In this document: positions 25,501 through 34,800 of the stretch, piece by piece
Numbering within the stretch: position 1 is the stretch's first letter
Layout of the letters: every line of letters begins with the position of its first letter
Assembly: GCF_030867145.1 (NCBI RefSeq)
Contig: NC_134415.1
Location: 21,616,417-21,680,416, forward strand
Source of the DNA: Opisthocomus hoazin
Lineage: Eukaryota; Chordata; Aves; Opisthocomiformes; Opisthocomidae
DNA length: 64,000 nt
Direction: 5' to 3'
Program-made: the position numbers and the translations under genes
The notes under the pieces: model-generated
Databases searched by the model: none
What the model saw: only the letters and a program-made list of their open reading frames with translations
Told to the model about the DNA's origin: nothing

Positions 25501-28103
25501 GGGGTAATGGCTTTAAACTAAAAGAGGGTAGATTTAGATTGGACATAAGGATTAAATTATTTACCGTGAGGGTGGTGAGGCACTGGAACAGGTTGCCCAG
25601 AGAAGTTGTGGATGGCCCCTCCCTGGTAGTGTTCAAGGCCAGGTTGGATGGGGCTTTGAGCAACCTGGTCTAGTGGAAGGTGTCCTTGCTCATGGCAGGG
25701 GGGTTAGAACTAGGTGATCTTTAAGGTCCCTTCCAACCCAAATTGTTCTATGATTCTGTTCCCCAGGTATTCCATTTTTGTTAGGCTAGCCTATTGCTTT
25801 ACCAAGATCAGAAGCTGGATTTTTGTTTGGTTTGTGTGGTGATTTTTGGGGGGTGGATGTGTCTGGGGTGTTTGGGTTTTGGTTTGGGGTTTTTTTTGTT
25901 TGTTTTTTGAGTGTGGGTTTTGGGGTTTTTTTAAACCACTATTTAGAGTTTTAGATTTAGCTACTATAAAAAGCAGAGAGGGGAGCAGAAACAGGACTGC
26001 AACAAGCAACTGAGTTTTACAAAATCTATTTTTCTTTAAACTAAGAAAAATCAAACTTGCTAGATAACAGTTTTCTGTGCAATTGCCAAGATTAAGCTTC
26101 CAATTCTACTGCTTTAGATACCAGAAACATTCTAAAACAAGCAGAATCATAGAATGACTCAGATTGGAAAGGACCTCCAGCAGTATCTAGTCCTGCCCAT
26201 CCCACTCAAAACACAGCCAACTTGGATGAGGCTGTCTCAGGGCTTTTCAAGCCAAGCCCTGAATACCTGCCACAGAGATTCCACAACCTCTGTGGGTCCC
26301 TGTTATAACAATACTTAACCACCCTCACAGTGAAAATTACTTTCTTTGTATACAGTTAGAATTTTCTACATTGTAACCTGCGTACATTGTCTCTCGCTGC
26401 ATTACTGTGCACATCAGAAGAGTCTGACTCCATTTTCTACGCCTTCCTACTAACAGCTGAAGACAGCAATTAAATCTCTTCTTAGCCTTATCTTTGCAAG
26501 GCGAAACAAATTCAAGGGTTCCACTTGCTCTCTAATTTCAAAGCAAACAGTAGTAATTTGACGTTTGGTGAAACTCACCTTTTTTGTAGGCACATCCTTG
26601 ACAATAGTGAGACCCTGGCTGATGGACAGAGCTCTTACAAATCCGACATATTGCAAATTTGTTCTTTCCATAAGGATCAAACCTGGGAAAAAGGAAAAGT
26701 ATTTTATTTATGCATCTTCAAGTATTTCCTCTGCCTCACCTTAGAAAGTCTAAGCCAGAGGGCACAAAAACTCCAGCAAAAACTATAATCTAGAAAAGCG
26801 ACGTACAAGGATTATTTCTAATAGGCTGCACAAAGTCTACAGAAAAGCTCCCACTTTCCCCATTAAGAGAGACTCGTTGCATTACAGACAAAAACTTAAC
26901 AAAAGCAGAACTAAAAATGTGTCCTTTTATTAAGGTATTAGACTATTTTGAACTTAAACACCTTCCAGCAGTGCCTTGCCCCCTTTCATCACAAAATGTC
27001 ACCAAGACATCAGGAAATGCTCAAAAGATTGTACCAGCAATCTTAACACAGAAAATAAGCCTTCCCAGCTCCTCTCCTAACAAAAGCATCAAACCTATCT
27101 AGCCATTTTGGTGCAAACTGCAGTAAAATATTTGCCCGTGCTCTATGACTCACCAGAAAGCACCCGTGAAATATGTACGGGCATACTTTTACCAACTAAT
27201 CACATTTCATAATCTCTACAAAGCTTTTTTTTTTAAGTGTGTTTTGGACAAGTTCCGAGTAGTTGTCCAGATATGCATGAAACAGGACTCAGTTATAGCA
27301 AACTGAATTTTTTAGCCAAAACCAGTATTAAATACTAACCTTGCCTTCTTCGAGGTCAATGCCTTGTTTTCATTTAACTTGCGGCCACCGCTTTCTACAA
27401 AAAGAAGAAAACCATAAACTGATAAATTACCCAGTTCCAAGCATACCTAAAAAAGCTTCATTTACAGCGTTTACACATAGGCAAATAAAGTTACAAAGAG
27501 CGACGAAAACATATAGCACAGCGTTAAAGCACAGGACAACAGGATACTTTATACCGTGTTCTGTTTGCACGTTGTCATTCCATATAAGGAGAAAAAAAAC
27601 AGGCAAGTTCAATACTGAAGAGCTCAAGGTACATAAATTCCCAGTGCATTAAATTAGCAGGAGAGAGAAACTACAGGAGTTAAAAGTTAGCCTGATTAAC
27701 TATTTCAGATTTTAGATTTAAGATTATCAGATGGCTCAGGCGCCCAGCTAGCTTTAAGACACCTGAGAAACAAGCGTTAAACCCCCCAAATATTACCTGT
27801 CGTGTTTCTTGCGCCATCTTTCCACGTGTCGGGAGTGATTACCCTACCGAGCTTCTTCTCGCCTACGTAAGGAAACGTCACAAAGGAAACAAATGAGAAC
27901 TACGCGGCGTCAATACTCGCAAGAGAGCGCGGCCTGCAGGAGAACGACAGCTCACACGCAGACAGCCTCGCAACCGCCACCGACAGCCCGCCCGACACAG
28001 CCCGCGACCCGCAGCGGCTCGGCTCAAGGGACGCCCGGGACCCCCGAGGGCAGAGAACGCCCGCTTCCCCGGGCCGCCCCCACTCACACTTCTCACACAC
28101 CAT
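22523..28103 (-). CDS. CRIPT: CRIPT, cysteine-rich PDZ-binding protein, complete, 5 coding exons
   Basis: Spliced coding sequence joins (in transcript order) 28088-28103, 27797-27862, 27340-27394, 26579-26682 and 22523-22587; 306 nt, 101 aa plus TAA, the same length as human CRIPT. All junctions are GT-AG and in frame. The protein starts [20 protein letters not shown] and has four CxxC pairs (C3/C6, CRIC, CQGC, CSMC) expected to bind zinc. It ends in QTSV, a class I PDZ ligand. Family knowledge: CRIPT binds the third PDZ domain of PSD-95 and links it to microtubules, and it is also a component of the activated minor (U12) spliceosome. The start ATG lies in a near-ideal Kozak context (GCCGCCATGG). 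It is divergent from PIGF on a shared CpG island. Compared with the human protein as I remember it, changes are few (for example T to R in the N-terminal GTV, and CAMC to CSMC). Intron 4 (about 4 kb) holds two CR1 insertions. Identification is very secure. Confidence 0.97.
24188..24203. repeat. C16 homopolymer
   Basis: Sixteen consecutive C in CRIPT intron 4. Length in the assembly may be unreliable. Confidence 0.9.
24631..25758 (+). mobile_element. CR1 LINE, 5'-truncated, decayed reverse transcriptase
   Basis: A plus-strand CR1 copy in CRIPT intron 4. It retains the reverse-transcriptase block [13 protein letters not shown] (about 24657-24697) and the catalytic FADD motif (24929-24940). The 3' end has the family-typical GGTTGCCCAGAGAAG stretch and finishes in TTCTATGATTCTG. 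The frame is broken by stops and by an internal deletion near 25165. It is 5'-truncated, as most bird CR1 copies are. It lies antisense to CRIPT. Confidence 0.95.
25815..25935. repeat. GT-rich low-complexity tract
   Basis: Strand-biased G and T runs (GGGTTTTGG-like) about 60 bp past the CR1 3' end. A similar tract lies at 30695-30785 in PIGF intron 1. Confidence 0.7.
26144..26525 (-). mobile_element. Older CR1 fragment, 3' end
   Basis: Begins GAATCATAGAATGACTCAG (reverse of the CR1 tail), then GGAAAGGACCTCCAGC, CCACAACCTCTGTGGG and CTTAACCACCCTCACAGTG. Diverged copy in CRIPT intron 4, in the same orientation as CRIPT. It ends about 54 bp from the exon 4 donor. Confidence 0.85.
26579..26682 (-). 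CDS. CRIPT: CRIPT coding exon 4
   Basis: Acceptor TTTTTCCCAG, donor GTGAGT; 104 nt encoding [18 protein letters not shown] through QGCAYKK. It carries the CRIC and CQGC zinc pairs. The donor lies only about 54 bp from the edge of a CR1 fragment. Confidence 0.96.
27340..27394 (-). CDS. CRIPT: CRIPT coding exon 3
   Basis: Acceptor TTTTTGTAG, donor GTTAGT; 55 nt encoding [18 protein letters not shown] with a split Arg at the 3' end. Fits the CRIPT middle segment. Confidence 0.95.
27797..27862 (-). CDS. CRIPT: CRIPT coding exon 2
   Basis: Acceptor TACGTAG before 27862 and donor GTAATA after 27797. Encodes [20 protein letters not shown] followed by TT; phase 1 to phase 1, 66 nt. Confidence 0.95.
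28088..28103 (-). CDS. CRIPT: CRIPT coding exon 1
   Basis: ATG at 28103-28101; encodes MVCEK plus the first base of the second zinc cysteine. Donor GTGAGT follows directly (28087-28082), leaving phase 1. Intron 1 is only 225 bp and is GC-rich. Confidence 0.95.
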
Positions 28104-28130
28104 GGCGGCCCCCGCCACAACAACCAGCCG

Positions 28131-28151
28131 CTTCCGGCCCCGCCCCGGAAG
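28131..28151. promoter_or_regulatory. Inverted pair of ETS-type sites in the shared promoter core
   Basis: CTTCCGG at 28131-28137 and CCGGAAG at 28145-28151 form a 7-bp inverted repeat around a C-rich 7-nt spacer. The right-hand site reads CCGGAAGTGACG, an ETS core joined to a CRE-like half site. The left site faces CRIPT and the right site faces PIGF. ETS/GABP pairs are common in TATA-less bidirectional housekeeping promoters; binding here is inferred. Confidence 0.6.
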
Positions 28152-28209
28152 TGACGCGCAGGGGCCGCCGGTTTCCGTCGCCGGGCGGCCCCGCGGGCGC
28201 ACCGCGGCG
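28152..28209 (+). other. PIGF: Probable PIGF non-coding exon 1 (5' end uncertain)
   Basis: A donor GGCG|GTAAGA at 28210 is followed by an in-phase-irrelevant acceptor CTGTCTTGCAG ending at 28561. The start of the next exon at 28562 leaves a 23-nt UTR before the PIGF ATG. This gives a two-part 5' UTR with a 352-bp first intron. The 5' limit is a guess set by the promoter core. Confidence 0.5.
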
Positions 28210-28584
28210 GTAAGAGGGGGGGTGGCCCCTCGGCCCCCCTTACGGCTCGGGGCGGGGGCCACTGGGCGCGGCCTGGCGGGAGGCCTCCGCGCCGCCCGTA
28301 TCCTGGGCGGTGGAGGGAGCGGCCCGGGCCAGGGCCAGGGCCCGGGCACGGCAGGGGCTGAGGCGGTTCCCTCTGTCGGGGCGGGGACCCGGCTCCGTCC
28401 CTGGGCTCTGGGATGGTTCCCGAGGGAATGGCGCGCTCCTGTCCCGAGATCGCCCCACCTCACCCCCGAACCGAGCTCAGGGCTCTGCCGTGCGTGTGGC
28501 GGCGAGGCAGGACCCTGCCCCGCGGCGCGTCGGTGACGGGGTGCCGGTCGCTGTCTTGCAGGTGGCCGGCTGGTAGGGGACGCG

Positions 28585-28812
28585 ATGAAGGGAGCGGAAG
28601 CGAGGAGGCTCTTGGCCGCCAACCTCCTCAGCGTGTTCGCCGTTGCCCTGACAGCGGTCGTCCCGGCTTTCTTCTGGGAGGGGTTCACGGTTCTGGGGAC
28701 CCACCTGGCGTGGCTGTGCGTTTGTTCCGCTGGCGTCGGCGCCCTGCGCGTTGTCTTGCACTTAGTCCTTAATCCAAATCAGTCTCCTAAGAAAAGTTCT
28801 TGTGCTCACAAG
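28585..28812 (+). CDS. PIGF: PIGF coding exon 1
   Basis: Starts ATGAAGGGAGCG (MKGAEARRLLAANL) and ends CACAAG|GTAAGT, exactly 76 codons, phase 0. Holds the first two membrane segments. The 23-nt UTR before the ATG contains an in-frame TAG at 28575-28577, with no ATG between it and 28585, which supports this start. Confidence 0.95.
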
Positions 28813-31800
28813 GTAAGTTTTGCGTTCTTAAATGGCTACCAGGCAGTTCCGAGGGGAAGCGAATTCTTTCGCTGGAATGATCAAGTGAGAAAGCAAGAAA
28901 AAGCGACCGGTTCTGGTGGTGAACTCTTGTTTTCCATGAGTGAGCTGAGGGTAACAACTTTTGAAAGAAGTCGTGCAACATTTTCGTGACATTAAACTTT
29001 CTCTACCTGTAAATAACCTGTACAGGTGAGCGATTTGGTGTCTTTCCTTTTTCTTGTTGATACATTGTTGTTCATAGTCCCAGCCCTTGGATCTTCCAAC
29101 AATTTACATGGTGGCAAAAATTGGAAAAGTTGAGTGGGCACAGAGGGAATTTCATAGCCCAAGCCTGGCTCTCAGTGTTACAAAGAGAAACTTTTCTTTT
29201 GCATAGTCATAAGTTTCTAATAAACTTAAAGGAACGGAAATAGTTTTTAGAATTTGAGAACTAGAAGAGAGAATAGCTCGCTACAATTTAAGCAAAGTGG
29301 ATAAATTTTTAACAATTATGTGGAAAAGTATTAAAATGGCTACATCTCTTTGAATGACAAAGTTTGCACACAGAGGAGTGTAAATCTGGGAGAAATTCTT
29401 GTAGTTACAGTTTGTAACAGGAGCACTAAAGGTATGAATCCTGATGAAATAGGTTTCAACAGAGCAAATTTGGAGCAGACACAACTTGTTCAGGACTGGG
29501 GCAAAACACCGGCATTCTGAAGCCAGCTGGCTCGTCTTGCACTCCCAGCTTGCTGAGTCAGAAAAGATTCAGTGCTCTGATGTGGTGATTCCTAAACATT
29601 TAAGCAAACATCCCTGAAAACAGTGTCTTTGTATGCAAAGCATTTGTCTAGTTTTGGTGACTGAGGGGGATGTGAAACACACAAAATCATTGTGGAAAAC
29701 AAGTTTTTTAAGCATCTGTAGTTTAGAAATGAAGTGGGCTTCGTGTTCTACGTGAGATTTCATCCCAGCCAGCATAAGGAATAAATATTAAAAAAAAAAG
29801 TGTTCAAACAAAATTGTGGATTTCCATTGGTGACCTGATCAGAACAGACCTAACCAGAATTGTCTATCAAGGGGCTATGCTTCTGTATGTTATAGTGAAT
29901 ACCCAGAGACTGTTGTTTAAATTCATAAAAAACTGTATGTGTTCTCCAGATTTATAGACACTCATGGACATTTCTCAGATGGATTTAGAATTTAAGATGT
30001 CAAGTTCAAAATGTAGTTGTTTTATTTCACATAATTTTAAGTATTACATTTACTTCTGAATGTCTTTTTTCGTATTATATATTTTCTTGACTTTAAATAT
30101 TTTTTCACTTTCTGTGAAAGGTGCCCTTTAATGATTGGACATAACACTCAGATGTAAAACAGAAATGGAAAAATAGCCAATAAAATTATCTCTGTTTGTC
30201 TTGTCATTTCCAGTTATATTTTTTGTATGTTTGCCTTATTATTACAGGCTACGTGAAAAAAATTTAGATGGATTGTGATAATTTTTAATTAATTTAAGTA
30301 TTAAATATAGGGTAAACTGTTTTAAAATATGCCATGCTATTATCATACCGTCCTGTAGCTGAAATTAAAGAAATAGGTAGAGTACAATGCTATTGATAAG
30401 ATATAGACTATGTATGTTACTTATGTTCTCTTTTCTTTTAAAACATTATTCTGATATTTTATTGCTCTTTTTTTAGATATCCAGATTTCTAAAATGCTGT
30501 ATATACTTTTTCATGTCTTGCGTACTATTTCATGTGATTATTGTTCTTTATGGAGCGCCTCTCATAGAGTAAGTCAGAAGACCATATCCTTCTCTAAACG
30601 TTTTAAGGGGCAGTACTCCTTGCAGATACTGGTATAAGTACTTGTATATCTCCTGGCACATTGGAAGTTAAAGGATAAACTCCTGTCTGGGGGAAGAAGG
30701 GTGGCTGGTTTGGTTCTTTGGGGAGTTTTGGGGTTTTCTTGTCTTATGGTTTTTTTGGTTTGGTGGTTTTGGGTTTTCTTTAGAAGCTGACTCTTACAGT
30801 TTCTGTATATTTGGAGATGTGTTTTTTCAAGACAGTTACAAACAACTCATTTTACTGTAATGTGTATGTTAAACATGTGCGTACAAACATTTTCCAAGTT
30901 TCATTTAGTCATTTTCCCCATAAGAGTGTAAAACACGCATCTTGTGTATCTTTCATCCTTTTGGTATCAGTGTTTTAGTTTTTAGGAGTGATTAAAACAG
31001 AAAAAAAAAAAAAAAGAGGAAAGGCATGAAGCAGCCTGATTTCTGAGAGAGGTGCTAATTTACTAATTGTGGTATCATGTAGTTTAGTTTCATGCTTGCT
31101 TCCACAACATCAAACTAAAACAATAAATGGAATAATGAAGTAAATATCTAAGTGTGCTTCAAGTCAGAACTAATGTTCTATATGAGGTACACCTGTGGTT
31201 TTTAAAATGTTACAGGTATTGGGCATCTAAAATAATTACTGTGTTTCAGTCTTTGAGATAACAGATACTCTGTAGAATAGTAAAGAAAGATGGAAAGAAT
31301 TCTGGTAAGAAGAAAATACTTTATTCTTCTACATGAGGTTTAAGAAGGTATGCATGCTTTCACAAGTTGACTTAGTTTGGATTTTTTTTTTTCACTAAAC
31401 CGTTAATCCTGAGAAAATTAGTACCTACCTCACTTAATTTTGTAATATTCCTTCTTTGTAGATCTGTGACTGAGACATTTTTGTTTGCAGTTCTCCTGTC
31501 TACCTTTACTACGTTACAATGCTTGTGTATGCTGGGACCAAATGTACAAGCATGGATACGGGTATTTAGTAAAAATGGGTAAGTTCTATTCTAAAGTTTC
31601 TGATTTTACCCAGAATAGAAATGGACAAAACTGATGTAAAAAATATATCATGGAATTTTTTGTAAAGGAAGGAGAACTTCATGAATATGGGTGTTTATTA
31701 TATTTGTAATTACAAGCTTATTGTTGTGAATCCTGATGAAACGCCCCACTTATGAAAGCTTTTTTGACAAAATTATTATTTGTTTTGAAGACGTTGGTTC

Positions 31801-34800
31801 AGAATACTGGCAGTTTTTTTGGGGGTGTCCAGACACAGACACTAAATCTGACTTTATATGTGTTTGAAGGAGATAAAATTTCAAACGTGAATTTTGCTGG
31901 TGTAAAACCATTGTGCAGTCCAGTATGATGGTTGCCAAATAAAGAGGAGACCTGAGACTGAGCTGTAAAGGCAAAATCTTGCACATGATCCGATAGTACC
32001 TTTGTAAACACAGCTTTTAAAGTAGGAATAACAAGCCAAAACAAACACTATTGTAACAGTATTTTTAACTTGAATATAATGGTGAAAATAACATATAATT
32101 TACTGTGGTTTTAAGTATGTAATCTTTACCATGCTTTTTTTCAAATTTCAGATAAAACTGTTTTCAATGTCAGTTTTCAAGTACTTTTTTCAAGAGTATG
32201 TGGAAAGTAAAATGAACCTTTTTATCTCATTTTCACCTCAGTGACAGCCATGACATTAGCATGTATCAAGAATAATGTATTTTTCAGAAGTATTCTATCT
32301 CTTCTGCCTTTTTTCACTCGCTAAGTAACAGGACTGTTGAAAGACTGGGACACTGAAACACAAAGAAGCCCCACATATGCTTGAGGTTTAATAATAAGAT
32401 GTTAGTATTTGTTCCCTTTTAATAGTTTGTAAGGGTGAAGTCTCATCTCAAAAGAAAGTGAAAAGTTTTATAATGCTGCTGACCTATGGAGTTACTTTTT
32501 GTTTAGAGTTCTGTAGAGGAGGACAAAAGCAGACTCTTTATAGTAGTTTCAGGTATTGACTTTTGGTTTATCTCGATTCTCAGCTTACTGAAAAATATCT
32601 TGAATCCTTATTCAAGTCAGTTATGCTTGGGTTTTTTTTATTTTCAGTGGAAAGGGTGAATAGGGTAATAGAAATGACACCTTGCAAGACTTTAATAAAA
32701 GCATGGAGTTGTTTAGCAAAACAAATCATTGCTCATTCACTTAGTCATCTTTGGAGGTTCTGAAACTGGAAATAACAGTTGAATTGAAATAACAGATGTT
32801 TGACATCAGTCTGTCCTTGTGCCAGGTAGATTTTGAATGCCTGTCAGTTTCTGTCTTTCCTAGTCTAGATCTTACTGTTACTTCAGCACAATTGCTGCAC
32901 AGCAAACAGGGTTGTCTTGTTTTGACACTTTCCCTGTGACAACTTGTACATACTTCTTACTAGTGAGCCATGTGACGTTATCTCAATAAAATGTCTGTTT
33001 AATAATGATGTTTATTTAGACTGCAAAGAAACACTGTAGCAAATATTTTTTTTAATGGATTGTAGCAAGCTGCTCTTTTGAAAATAATTGTGTTTTTTTT
33101 CATTTGCCCTCATAAATGAGTTGGAAGATCTTGCGCTTGGGTGGGAGTTGAGTGTAGACGTGACATATTGAAAGGTTGTCTCTAACTTAACCATGTGGAA
33201 TGAGGTGGGACTGGTTGAATGGAGGAAAAGGACAGTTAGGTAAGATCAACACAACTGTTTGCCTTGAAAGAAGAGTTTAGTGAATTGAATTGCAGTGGGA
33301 CAGCAAGCTGGGAAGTCTGATTAAGAATGTAGCTTAGTATGAAAAAGGAATTTGTTTTAAAAATATCTGAACACAATTTAGACTTAAGTAACAACTGGCA
33401 TTTATTTTTGTTACTCTTATTTGCCTGTGCAATATTTATAAGATCAAAATGCGTTTGTGCTGTTGTCTTTTCAGAAGGACAGAAAAAGACATCTCCTGAA
33501 AGGAAGTTTGTCTTGATACGCCAAGTGTAAACAACTAACAGATATTAAGTACCTAGCTATTGCTCTGGATAGCTTTCTGCTGTTTTTTTACATGGGCCAG
33601 TGTGAAAATACTGATGCGCATAGTATCTTGTCACAGGACTATTCATAAAGCTACATTCAAGTAACTTGTGTGTAATCTACTGCATCATAATACTTGTGGT
33701 ACAATTAAGTCAGTCCAACATAGATATTTTGGGGTTATTTCTTCTGCAGAGATGCTTAGCTTTCTCTATTTCCATTTGCAGCACTTGGAAGCAGTCACCT
33801 CTAGTAAAATAACTTCTAATAAAGTTACTGCAAGATCAGTCTTGCAGTAACTTTATTAGAAGTTGCCCATGCCTCTAGGAGGTGGATTGTATGTGCCAAC
33901 TCATTGTAACATGTAATCTGTGATACTGCAGGTTTATTTTTTTGTATTATAAAGTGTGGGTTGTTGCCAGGGTGGAGGGGAGGTGTTGTTTGGTTTTTTT
34001 AACACAAGAAACAATTGTATGAAACACAATTGTAGCTCAGAAAATTGCACATGCTCCACATTTTCAAACTGAGTACACTTTTGAATTGGAAATGTCAATA
34101 CAATTTTAAAATTACTTTTATTTTAAGAAATTTGAACAGTTTGTTCTTACCCACATATCTATAGTCCATGTACACACAGAGTGTGTGAGAAAAGTAAGCT
34201 TCTGTATTCTACATCATAAAAAGTTCAATTTGAAGTAAGTAGACTGTAAATAGGGGTGTCTCCAGTAATTCTACGTTTGGGAAGGGGTAGGCCTGTGCAA
34301 GCTGTCTGTGAACTCTGTATTCTGACATCTACTGTTGTGACCAGTGTCGTGACACTGATCATATGCTGCTGTAAGCAGACAGAGGGAAATAAAAGCTGTA
34401 GAAAGGGTTACTGGCACTGTTGGAAACAGGTGGCTATTCTTTAAATGGCTTTTCGGTAATTGTTTGCTGAAATAGCCTCCTGCATAAAAGCCTTTAAGAA
34501 ATTAGCTTTCAATTGCTGATTTTTATTGCTCCTTTTGGAGACTGTTTATTTCAAATCACTAGTCAGAGTAATTGTGTTGAAATTTCTGGTATAATAGCAA
34601 TTATAAGATGTCACCTGGGTAGGAAATAGACTTTATTTGGACTTGGGGAGGGGGGGGAATCATAGGATGGTAAGGGTTGGAAGGGACCTTGAAGATCATC
34701 TGGTTCCAACCCCCCTGCCATGAGCAGGGACATCTTCCTCTAGACCAGGTTGCTCAGAGCTCCATCCAGCCTGGCCTTGAACACTGCCAGGGAGGGGGCA

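Larger units (their letters stand above)
22588..26578. other. CRIPT: CRIPT intron 4
   Basis: About 4 kb. Apart from the two CR1 copies and the C16 and poly-A runs (about 22814 and 23711-23726), no other feature was seen. Confidence 0.8.
27895..28780. promoter_or_regulatory. CpG island and bidirectional CRIPT/PIGF promoter
   Basis: A dense GC- and CpG-rich block about 0.9 kb long covers CRIPT exon 1, the divergent promoter, the presumed PIGF non-coding exon 1 and PIGF coding exon 1. The rest of the window is AT-rich, so the edges are sharp. No TATA box is visible. The core at 28101-28160 holds a YY1-like ATGGCGGC at the CRIPT start codon, two ETS/GABPA-type CCGGAAG cores in opposite orientation (28131-28137 and 28145-28151), a GC-box-like CCCCGCCCC between them and TGACG just after. 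Transcription start sites are inferred, not seen. Confidence 0.85.

Noticed and set aside
28102..28536. 144-aa open frame on the plus strand starting in CRIPT exon 1
   Set aside because: GC-rich chance frame through the promoter and the PIGF 5' UTR intron; no recognisable domain.
27900..28688. 262-aa open frame on the minus strand across the promoter
   Set aside because: It runs through the CpG island, CRIPT exon 1 and intron 1, and antisense to PIGF exon 1. Its Pro/Arg/Ala-rich composition is typical of chance frames in GC-rich DNA.
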